Source: JBCBWG01 sp039817205
GTDB lineage: Bacteria > Pseudomonadota > Alphaproteobacteria > Rhizobiales > Hyphomicrobiaceae
Length of the DNA stretch: 8,078 nt
Assembly (NCBI GenBank): GCA_039817205.1
Contig: JBCBWG010000156.1
Span: forward strand, 1-8,078
Direction of reading: 5' to 3'
This document shows positions 1-6,071 of the stretch, piece by piece; position 1 is the stretch's first letter; every line of letters starts with the position of its first letter. Made by a program: the position numbers and the translations under genes. The notes beneath the pieces were generated by a model. The model was not told the DNA's origin. It saw only the letters and a program-made list of their open reading frames with translations, and made no database searches.

Positions 1-1124
1 GGGCCAAAGACGAGCTGTTCTGCGCCGTAGGCCTGTAGAACCAGATCCGAGGCGACCTCTTCGGCGATGCCTGCAAGGGCGACAACGGCGGCCGTCTTCA
101 TCTCTTCATTGATGACTGTCGCGCCAACATCAATGGCGCCTTTGAAAATGAATGGGAAGCAAAGGACATTGTTGATCTGATTGGGAAAGTCGGTGCGCCC
201 TGATGCCATGACCGCGTCCGGCCGAATGGCATAGACCTCCTCCGGCATGATCTCAGGCGTCGGATTGGCGAGCGCGAAAATCAAAGGTTTCGGCGCCATT
301 TTCTCGACCATCGACGGCTTGAGTACACCGCCTGCCGAAAGGCCCAGAAAGACATCCGCGCCACCGATGACTTCGTCGAGCGTGCGCGCCGACGTTTCGC
401 GGGCAAACGGCGCTTTGTAATCGTCCATGAGCGCGGTCCGGCCCTGATAGACGACGCCTTCGATGTCGGTGACGGTGATGTTCTCGCGCGGCAAACCAAG
501 GGCGACGAGCAAGTTAAGACAGGCGAGGGCTGCTGCGCCCGCACCGGACGAGACAAGCGTAACATTCTCGATGTTTTTGCCGACGACCTTGAGCCCATTC
601 AGGATGCCGGCTGCGACAACGATCGCGGTTCCGTGTTGGTCGTCGTGGAACACTGGAATGTTCATGCGCTCTTTGAGGCGGCGCTCGATCTCGAAGCATT
701 CCGGCGCTTTTATATCTTCGAGGTTGATGCCGCCGAATGTCGGCTCAAGCCGAGCCACGGCTTCGACAAACGCATCGACGTCCGTCTCGTCGACTTCGAT
801 GTCGTAGACATCAATGCCTGCGAATTTTTTGAATAGAACCGCCTTACCTTCCATCACCGGTTTGGAGGCGAGGGGTCCAATGTTGCCGAGGCCAAGGACA
901 GCTGTTCCATTGGTAATGACGCCGACGAGGTTGCCGCGTGCGGTCAATTTCGAGACTTGCGATGGGTCGTCCGCAATCGCGAGGCATGCATGCGCGACGC
1001 CCGGTGAGTAGGCGAGTGCCAGATCGCTTTGGTTGGCAACCGGTTTGGTTGCGCGGATCTCAATTTTCCCGGGCGGGTCGAGTTCGTGATAGGCAATGGC
1101 GGCGCGTGCTACGGTGTCGGGCAT
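1..1124 (-). CDS. maeB: NADP-dependent malic enzyme (MaeB type), N-terminal part, cut by the window edge
   Basis: Oxidative decarboxylation of malate to pyruvate with NADP+ reduction, in the cytoplasm. The frame starts at ATG 1124 and stays open for 374 codons to the left edge, so the C-terminus is missing. Visible landmarks: LALAYSPGVA with the candidate catalytic Tyr39; GKAVLFKKFAG with the candidate catalytic Lys94; the metal-binding NLEDIKAPECFEIE (Glu136, Asp137); FHDDQHGTAIV (Asp161, Asp162); and the dinucleotide-binding SGAGAAA at 193-199. LANPTPEIMPEE and FPNQINNVLCFPFIF follow, as in bacterial MaeB. Proteobacterial MaeB is normally about 750-770 residues, with a phosphotransacetylase-like C-terminal domain that would lie outside the window. 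The N-terminus fits the family, although the ribosome-binding site is weak (GAAGTGA just upstream). It lies 76 bases downstream of the CoA-transferase on the same strand. Family assignment is very firm; NADP rather than NAD preference is inferred from the family. Confidence 0.95.
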   Translation of the reverse strand, partial: MPDTVARAAIAYHELDPPGKIEIRATKPVANQSDLALAYSPGVAHACLAIADDPSQVSKLTARGNLVGVITNGTAVLGLGNIGPLASKPVMEGKAVLFKKFAGIDVYDIEVDETDVDAFVEAVARLEPTFGGINLEDIKAPECFEIERRLKERMNIPVFHDDQHGTAIVVAAGILNGLKVVGKNIENVTLVSSGAGAAALACLNLLVALGLPRENITVTDIEGVVYQGRTALMDDYKAPFARETSARTLDEVIGGADVFLGLSAGGVLKPSMVEKMAPKPLIFALANPTPEIMPEEVYAIRPDAVMASGRTDFPNQINNVLCFPFIFKGAIDVGATVINEEMKTAAVVALAGIAEEVASDLVLQAYGAEQLVFG

Positions 1125-1200
1125 GAGGTCACTTCAAACGACAGGGTGGACGGAGCGGCCCGGGCGCACCCAATTGACCGCCTAAGTTTTTGGCATGGGC

Positions 1201-2439
1201 TCACGCGCGCGGCCAGACCTGTATGATATCTCGCTCGGCCAGATCACTGATCGTGTGATCGTCAAACCCAAGCTCACCTCGCAAGACGTCCCGCGTGTGC
1301 TGCCCCAATCGCGGCGGCGCGCCCGCATGTGTTGTGTCGTGAGAAGCAAGCCGGATGGGATTGGCGGTCACGGCAACGTGTCCCAGTCTCGGTGCTTCGA
1401 GGTGGCGTTGCATTTGCCGTGCTTGAACTTGATCGTCGGCGAAAACCTCGTCGATGGTGTTGATCGGTCCGCACGGAACGGAAGCGGCTTCGAGAGATGC
1501 GATCCAGTCGGCCGACGTACGTTTTAGAAACGTGCGCTCCAGTTCTGGAATGAGCGTCTCGCGATTGATGATGCGTCCCGCGTTGGTTGTGTAACGGTGA
1601 TCGGCGGCCACGTGATCGAGACCTCCGACCTCGCAGAAGCGAGCGAACTGACCGTCATTCCCGACCGCCAGAATGATATGGCCGTCGGCTGTCTTGAACA
1701 CCTGATAGGGCACAACGGTTGGATGTGCATTGCCCATGCGACCCGGCGCCTGGCCGGTTGCGTGGAAGGTCGCCGACTGATTGGCGAGTGCGCCGATTGT
1801 TGAATCTAAGAGCGCCACATCAATGCGCTCGCCTTCGCCAGTGCGCTCGCGACGGACGAGAGCTGCGAGAACCCCTGTCAGTGCGTTCAGACCCGAGATC
1901 TGATCAGCAATAGCGACGCCGACTTTCATGGGCTCGCCGCCCGCCGCGTCCGTGTCGCCCGTGATGCTCATGAGACCGCCCATGCCCTGGACGAGAAAGT
2001 CATAGCCAGCGCGCGTCGCGTAGGGGCCGTCCTGGCCGAAGCCGGTAATGGAGCAGTAGACGACGCTTGGATTGGTGGCCCGGACGCTGTCGTAATCGAG
2101 CCGATATTTGACGAGGCCACCGACCTTGAAATTTTCGAGGATCACGTCTGCTTTCGCGGCGAGGGTGCGGACAAGGGCTGCGCCTTCGTCCTGTGTCAGG
2201 TCAACGGCGAGCGAGCGTTTGCCCCGATTGGCTGCCATAAAATAGGCGGACAGGCCCGGGTCGCCATCGCTGGGCTCGGCAACAAACGGTGGGGCCCAGG
2301 CGCGCGTGTCGTCTCCGGTGCCGGTGCGCTCGACCTTGATCACGTCGGCGCCCATGTCGGCGAGGTGTTGACCTGCGAGCGGGCCCGCCAGAACGCGCGA
2401 AAGATCCAGCACACGAAGATGCGACAGGGGACCTGGCAA
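1201..2439 (-). CDS. CaiB/BaiF family (class III) CoA-transferase
   Basis: Predicted to move CoA between a donor acyl-CoA and a carboxylic acid, in the cytoplasm. At 412 residues it has normal length for the family. The N-terminus shows the CoA-binding fold: LRVLDLSRVLAGPLAGQHLADMGADVIKVE at about 8-37, then NRGKRSLAVDL (71-81) and ENFKVG. YCSITGFGQDGPYATRAGYD lies at about 128-147. Asp179 in VGVAIADQISG aligns with the Asp that carries the acyl-enzyme intermediate in formyl-CoA transferase. NAHPTVVPYQVF, AVGNDGQFARFCEVGG and VPCGPINTIDEVFAD are typical of the branch usually labelled formyl-CoA, succinate/glutarate or citramalate CoA-transferase. The substrate cannot be told from sequence; the neighbouring malic enzyme only suggests a dicarboxylate link. 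The start is TTG (2439-2437), chosen because GAGGA sits 7 bases upstream, the N-terminus matches the family, and the nearest upstream ATG runs straight into TGA. Confidence 0.93.
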   Translation of the reverse strand: MPGPLSHLRVLDLSRVLAGPLAGQHLADMGADVIKVERTGTGDDTRAWAPPFVAEPSDGDPGLSAYFMAANRGKRSLAVDLTQDEGAALVRTLAAKADVILENFKVGGLVKYRLDYDSVRATNPSVVYCSITGFGQDGPYATRAGYDFLVQGMGGLMSITGDTDAAGGEPMKVGVAIADQISGLNALTGVLAALVRRERTGEGERIDVALLDSTIGALANQSATFHATGQAPGRMGNAHPTVVPYQVFKTADGHIILAVGNDGQFARFCEVGGLDHVAADHRYTTNAGRIINRETLIPELERTFLKRTSADWIASLEAASVPCGPINTIDEVFADDQVQARQMQRHLEAPRLGHVAVTANPIRLASHDTTHAGAPPRLGQHTRDVLRGELGFDDHTISDLAERDIIQVWPRA

Positions 2440-2446
2440 GGTGGTG

Positions 2447-2451
2447 TCCTC
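2447..2451 (-). promoter_or_regulatory. Ribosome-binding site of the CoA-transferase, fixing a TTG start
   Basis: On the minus strand GAGGA is followed by 7 bases and then TTG. This is the best Shine-Dalgarno match near the gene start. It supports a non-ATG start at 2439. Confidence 0.6.
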
Positions 2452-2495
2452 ACATGTGGAAGATGGGGTGAATTGAAAAAGCGTTCGGGACCGGC

Positions 2496-2524
2496 GTTAT
2501 CGCAACCGAGCCCCGCAATTCCAA
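2496..2524 (-). promoter_or_regulatory. Candidate sigma-70-type promoter for the CoA-transferase gene
   Basis: On the minus strand TTGGAA (2524-2519) is followed after exactly 17 bases by GATAAC (2501-2496). Each hexamer matches the consensus at 4 of 6 positions. Transcription would begin near 2489, giving a leader of about 50 bases before the TTG start. Position and spacing fit, but such matches also arise by chance. No equally good promoter was found for the divergent metC in this 222-base region. Confidence 0.3.
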
Positions 2525-2562
2525 GCGCGAACAGATCAGCTTGCCGAAAGCGATGGTTGCCA

Positions 2563-2583
2563 GCCCGGGTGCTTGCGCCGGGC
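2563..2583. repeat. Short GC-rich inverted repeat in the divergent intergenic region
   Basis: GCCCGG (2563-2568) and CCGGGC (2578-2583) form a perfect 6-base inverted repeat with a 9-base spacer. It lies about 80 bases upstream of the metC start and outside the candidate CoA-transferase promoter. It could be a leader hairpin or an operator, but short GC palindromes are common in DNA of this composition. Confidence 0.25.
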
Positions 2584-2661
2584 ACCACAATGTCGGCATG
2601 GTCTGGCTCCCAGCCATTTGAGGTCAGCTGGTGACACGTATGCCAAGGAGATCACGAGCGA

Positions 2662-3846
2662 ATGTCCGCCGATAAGACCCGCGCCCATGAAACGCGCGCC
2701 TATAAAACTCGCCTTGTGCACATAAGCCGCAACGAAACAACTGACCCGCGGAAGTCGGTCAATCCACCTATCGTGCGGGCGTCGACCGTTCTCTTCGATA
2801 GCGTTCAGACGATGCAAGAGACGCGGGCGCTGAATGAGAGCGGTGAACGGGTCTTCCGTTACGGCGCGAAGGGCACGCCGACGACTTTCAAATTTGAAGA
2901 CGCGATCACGCAAATCGAAGGTGGCGCTGGGACGCTCCTGTTTCCGACCGGGCTTGCGGCCGTTGCCCATCCGTTTTTGTCGCTTCTCCGCCCCGGTGAT
3001 CACGTCCTGCTCGCGGACAGCGTTTACGGTCCGGCGCGCGCGATTGCGGAGCAGTATCTCCCACAGCGCGGGATCGACTGCGAGTTCTATCCGAGAGGCC
3101 ACGATGAGGTCGTTGCGCGGCTGCGGTCAAACACGCGGATGGTGTATCTCGACAACCCGGGATCGATCATCTTCGACATTCAAGATTTACCGGCGCTCAG
3201 CGCACTTTTGCAATCGCGCGACATTCCGCTGGTCGTCGACAACACGTGGGGATGCCCCGGCATGTACCGGCCAATCCCGCTTGGTGCTGACATTTCCGTC
3301 GTTGCGATCACCAAGTATGTCGCCGGCCACTCCGACATCATGATGGGCTCGGTCACGTCAAACGCGCGGTACTTGAAACAGTTGAGAACCGATAGCGAGC
3401 TGCTGGGCCAGACCGTCAGCCCCGATGATGCCTATCAGGCGCTCCGCGGCCTGCGCTCGGTCGAAGCGCGTCTTCGCCAACATGCAGAGAATACAGCGAT
3501 CGTGACCAATTGGCTGGCGACGCACCCAAAAGTTGCTGAAGTGCTGTATCCGCCCCGCGAGGGCGACCGAAATCACGCGCTCTGGCGTCGCGATTTTGCA
3601 GGAGCGAACGGCCTCCTATCGATTGTGTTCCATGACGGCGTGACCCAGGACGATGTTAATCGTTTTGCAGACAGCCTGCAGTTGTTTGGTCTTGGGGCAT
3701 CCTGGGGCGGGTTCGAGAGCCTGGTTATGGTCTACAATCGGGTCAATGGATGGTCCGGTGGCCGGATCGCGCGGCTTCACATTGGCTTTGAGGAACCAGC
3801 CGATCTGATTGGCGATCTGGACCAGGCGCTCGCTGTGATCGGTTAG
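2662..3846 (+). CDS. metC: Cystathionine beta-lyase (PLP-dependent)
   Basis: Cleaves cystathionine to homocysteine, pyruvate and ammonia in methionine biosynthesis; cytoplasmic, PLP-dependent, normally tetrameric. It has 394 residues, typical of the Cys/Met-metabolism PLP family. Landmarks: VNPPIVRASTVLFDSV near 33-48; FPTGLAAVAHPF at 94-105; ADSVYGPARAI with Tyr122 stacking on PLP; VVDNTWGCPG with Asp193 for the pyridine nitrogen; TKYVAGHSD with Lys218 as Schiff-base lysine; SWGGFESL with Ser347-Trp348; RLHIGFEE with substrate-carboxylate Arg371. These match the E. coli MetC layout and argue for beta-lyase over gamma-synthase or gamma-lyase. Two oddities: the loop is YGAKGTPTT, with Ala69 where E. 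coli MetC has phosphate-binding Arg58, and the N-terminus carries a five-residue tandem repeat. AAGGAG (2645-2650) lies 11 bases before the ATG. The gene is divergent from the CoA-transferase. Confidence 0.93.
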   Translation: MSADKTRAHETRAYKTRLVHISRNETTDPRKSVNPPIVRASTVLFDSVQTMQETRALNESGERVFRYGAKGTPTTFKFEDAITQIEGGAGTLLFPTGLAAVAHPFLSLLRPGDHVLLADSVYGPARAIAEQYLPQRGIDCEFYPRGHDEVVARLRSNTRMVYLDNPGSIIFDIQDLPALSALLQSRDIPLVVDNTWGCPGMYRPIPLGADISVVAITKYVAGHSDIMMGSVTSNARYLKQLRTDSELLGQTVSPDDAYQALRGLRSVEARLRQHAENTAIVTNWLATHPKVAEVLYPPREGDRNHALWRRDFAGANGLLSIVFHDGVTQDDVNRFADSLQLFGLGASWGGFESLVMVYNRVNGWSGGRIARLHIGFEEPADLIGDLDQALAVIG

Positions 3847-3866
3847 ACAACAGCCGCGACCGTCGG

Positions 3867-3893
3867 CGTTGGAGCCGCGTGCACTCTCCAACG
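3867..3893 (+). terminator. Hairpin downstream of metC, possible terminator without a T tract
   Basis: CGTTGGAG (3867-3874) and CTCCAACG (3886-3893) form a perfect 8-base stem with an 11-base loop, starting 21 bases after the metC stop. The position suits transcription termination or 3'-end protection. No run of T follows, so it is not a canonical intrinsic terminator. Confidence 0.35.
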
Positions 3894-3981
3894 GGCGCGG
3901 CGAACGTGACGGTGACGTGTGTTCCCCGCACAGCCTTTGCCCTGATCCGTTCCGCATGATACGTGCGTTCAAAATTCCAAG

Positions 3982-4017
3982 GGCGGGCGCCAATTTCGGC
4001 CCGTAACTGGCGCCGCC
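3982..4017 (+). promoter_or_regulatory. GC-rich hairpin in the guaB leader
   Basis: GGCGGGCGCCA (3982-3992) pairs with TGGCGCCGCC (4008-4017). This gives a 10-base-pair stem with a single bulged G and a 15-base loop. It ends 30 bases before the guaB ATG and 15 bases before the probable ribosome-binding GGGAG (4033-4037). It could be an attenuator, an mRNA stabiliser or simply a GC-rich coincidence. It matches no riboswitch I recognise. Confidence 0.35.
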
Positions 4018-4047
4018 GGGAAAGCTGCGACCGGGAGCGCCAAAGCC

Positions 4048-5529
4048 ATGACCTCGACCCCGTCTATTCCGACCGATGTTGGACTCACGTTCGATGATGT
4101 CCTTCTGGTGCCTCAGGCGTCCTCGGTGATGCCAGGCGAAGTCACCGTATCCTCGCGGGTGACGAAGTCGGTCGCCGTGAACATCCCGATCCTGTCCTCA
4201 GCGATGGACACAGTGACTGAGGCCCGATTGGCGATTGCCATGGCCCAGGCAGGAGGCATCGGCGTCATTCACCGAAACCTGGAGCCGGTCGACCAGGCGC
4301 GTGAGGTGGAGGCGGTCAAAAAGTTTGAGAGCGGGATGGTCGTCAATCCCGTGACCATCGCTCCCGGCGCAACGCTGCAGGCGGCCTGGGACCTGATGGA
4401 GCACCACACGATTTCAGGCGTCCCGGTCGTTGAGGAAGCCAACGGGCGTCTGGTTGGCATTCTCACCAACCGCGACGTTCGGTTTGCGACCAACCCGGAA
4501 CAACCGGTTTCGGAACTGATGACCAAGGACAACCTCGTCACGGTCAAGGCGGGTGTCACGCGCGATGAAGCCAAGCGACTTCTGCACCAGCATCGCATTG
4601 AGAAACTGATCGTCGTCGACGAAGCGTTCCGCTGCGTTGGACTGATAACGGTCAAGGACATCGAAAAGGCGCAACGTCATCCCGACGCTTGCAAAGACGA
4701 GCAGGGCCGGCTCCGCGTCGCCGCCGCAACGACCGTTGGCGAAGATGGGTTTGAGCGCACCGAACGCTTAATCGCAGCTGGTGCTGATCTTGTCGTTGTC
4801 GACACAGCACACGGTCACTCCGCAAAGGTTCTGGCTGCTGTTTCGCGGATCAAGAAACTGTCGAACAGCACACAGGTCATTGCCGGCAACGTGGCAACAG
4901 GCGACGCCACAAAGGCACTGATCGATGCTGGCGCCGACGCCATCAAAGTCGGTATCGGTCCCGGCTCAATCTGCACCACGCGTATTGTGGCAGGCGTTGG
5001 CGTGCCGCAGTTGACAGCGATTATCAATTGCGTCGACGCGGCTGAGAAAAACGGCGTGCCCGTGATCGCCGACGGCGGCATCAAGTTTTCAGGCGATGTC
5101 GTCAAAGCGCTGGCGGCCGGTGCGTCTTGCGTCATGGTCGGCTCGCTACTCGCGGGCACAGACGAAGCGCCGGGCGAGACATATCTCTACCAGGGGCGGA
5201 CCTACAAATCGTACCGCGGTATGGGCTCGGTCGGTGCTATGGCGCGGGGCTCGGCGGATCGCTACTTCCAACAAGAAGTGCGCGATACTTTGAAGCTCGT
5301 GCCGGAAGGCATCGAAGGTCAGGTCGCCTACAAAGGCCCGCTCGGCGCGGTCTTGCACCAGCTTACCGGCGGCGTGCGCGCGGGCATGGGCTATGTCGGC
5401 GCCGCAACCATCAACGAGCTTCAGGGACGTGCCCAATTCGTGCGCGTGTCACCGGCAGCGATCCGCGAAAGCCATGCGCATGGCATCTCAATCACGCGCG
5501 AGAGCCCGAACTACCCGGGTGGTGCATGA
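4048..5529 (+). CDS. guaB: Inosine-5'-monophosphate dehydrogenase
   Basis: Oxidises IMP to XMP with NAD+, the committed step of GMP synthesis; cytoplasmic, a tetramer or octamer in known bacteria. At 493 residues it is full length. The N-terminal part of the barrel has LTFDDVLLVPQASSV (13-27) and IPILSSAMDTVTEARLA. Two CBS domains follow, at about 98-146 and 158-208 (SGVPVVEE, GILTNRDVRF, GLITVKDIEKA); in the family these bind regulatory nucleotides. The barrel resumes with VVDTAHGHS, GNVATGDATKALIDAGAD and GIGPGSICTTRIVAGVG, whose Cys309 is the catalytic thiol forming the covalent E-XMP intermediate. GSADRYFQ holds the flap Arg405-Tyr406 dyad used for hydrolysis. The last residues are a short ESPNYPGGA tail. 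GGGAG at 4033-4037 lies 10 bases before the ATG. No key residue is missing. The small MAPEG gene and rsmB follow closely on the same strand. Confidence 0.98.
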   Translation: MTSTPSIPTDVGLTFDDVLLVPQASSVMPGEVTVSSRVTKSVAVNIPILSSAMDTVTEARLAIAMAQAGGIGVIHRNLEPVDQAREVEAVKKFESGMVVNPVTIAPGATLQAAWDLMEHHTISGVPVVEEANGRLVGILTNRDVRFATNPEQPVSELMTKDNLVTVKAGVTRDEAKRLLHQHRIEKLIVVDEAFRCVGLITVKDIEKAQRHPDACKDEQGRLRVAAATTVGEDGFERTERLIAAGADLVVVDTAHGHSAKVLAAVSRIKKLSNSTQVIAGNVATGDATKALIDAGADAIKVGIGPGSICTTRIVAGVGVPQLTAIINCVDAAEKNGVPVIADGGIKFSGDVVKALAAGASCVMVGSLLAGTDEAPGETYLYQGRTYKSYRGMGSVGAMARGSADRYFQQEVRDTLKLVPEGIEGQVAYKGPLGAVLHQLTGGVRAGMGYVGAATINELQGRAQFVRVSPAAIRESHAHGISITRESPNYPGGA

Positions 5530-5579
5530 TCCAGTGGTATCGCGATCTGATGGATGATCCCGGGGTTGAAGAAGCGTAG
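5526..5579 (+). CDS. Possible 17-codon ORF overlapping the guaB stop, in frame with the MAPEG gene
   Basis: ATG 5526 overlaps the guaB TGA as ATGA. The frame encodes MIQWYRDLMDDPGVEEA and ends at TAG (5577-5579). The MAPEG-gene ATG follows directly at 5580 in the same frame. It may be a translational-coupling mini-ORF that delivers ribosomes to the next start, or the ancestral N-terminus of the MAPEG protein separated by an amber codon, or an accident. No Shine-Dalgarno sequence of its own was identified; it would rely on ribosomes terminating guaB. Nothing in the peptide indicates a function. Confidence 0.25.
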   Translation: MIQWYRDLMDDPGVEEA

Positions 5580-6014
5580 ATGCGCATGGCCCAGAACCTG
5601 ATCCTCCTGCCCGTTTTCGCGCAGGTGCTTTTGGCCGTGTTGACGATGGTCGTCTTGATTGTGCGGCGCCAGGTGTCCCTGAAGACGCGCGGAAAGTCGG
5701 TCCAGGATATGGCGGATGCCACCGATGCCGATTGGGATCACGCAGCCGCCAAGACGTCGCGCAATTTCAAGAACCAATTTGAGTTGCCGGTTCTTTTTTA
5801 CGCCGTCACAGCCTTCGCGCTCGTGACCCGCAACGTCGATCTCACCTTCTTTGTTGTGGCCTCGATCTTTGTCGCAAGCCGCTTTGCGCATACGGGCGCA
5901 CATCTCTTCACCGACAACGTGATGGTGCGCGGTCTCACCTTTATTGTCGGGTTTGTGGCTCTGATCATAATGTGGATTGCTCTGGCATGGCGCATCCTCG
6001 TCGTTGGTTTTTGA
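5580..6014 (+). CDS. MAPEG-family small integral membrane protein
   Basis: A 144-residue inner-membrane protein with four likely transmembrane helices: about 6-28, 68-83, 87-103 and 118-138. A polar, charged loop with no hydrophobic stretch lies at 29-66. The middle holds family features: KTSRNFKNQFELPVLFYAV matches the conserved Asn-x-x-Glu-x-x-Pro region of MAPEG proteins (eicosanoid and glutathione metabolism family), and ASRFAHTGAHLFTDN followed by VRGLTFIVGF matches the later Arg-containing helices. Bacterial members are mostly uncharacterised; glutathione-dependent transferase or peroxidase activity is known for eukaryotic relatives and cannot be claimed here. GAAGAAG (5568-5574) lies 5 bases before ATG 5580 and 11 before ATG 5586, so either start is possible. 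Placement 50 bases after guaB and 57 before rsmB suggests cotranscription. Confidence 0.8.
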   Translation: MRMAQNLILLPVFAQVLLAVLTMVVLIVRRQVSLKTRGKSVQDMADATDADWDHAAAKTSRNFKNQFELPVLFYAVTAFALVTRNVDLTFFVVASIFVASRFAHTGAHLFTDNVMVRGLTFIVGFVALIIMWIALAWRILVVGF

Positions 6015-6071
6015 TCCGATCGCACCTGGCAAACAACGGCACGCGTACGGCGCAGTTTTTGGAGCGATGAC

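Noticed and set aside
2440..2661. SAM-II riboswitch upstream of metC
   Set aside because: SAM-II occurs before methionine genes in alphaproteobacteria, so it was looked for, but the conserved AAAGCUA-type core and pseudoknot pairing are not recognisable here.
2536..3102. 188-codon minus-strand frame overlapping the metC start and the divergent intergenic region
   Set aside because: Most of it is antisense to the conserved N-terminal half of metC; the product is arginine-rich and low-complexity, with no family resemblance.
3937..3965. TTGCCC, 17 bases, TACGTG as a guaB promoter
   Set aside because: The spacing is right, but the -10 hexamer matches consensus at only two positions, so this cannot be distinguished from chance.
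6056..6060. T5 run before rsmB as an intrinsic terminator after the MAPEG gene
   Set aside because: No stable stem directly precedes the T run, and it abuts the rsmB ribosome-binding site.
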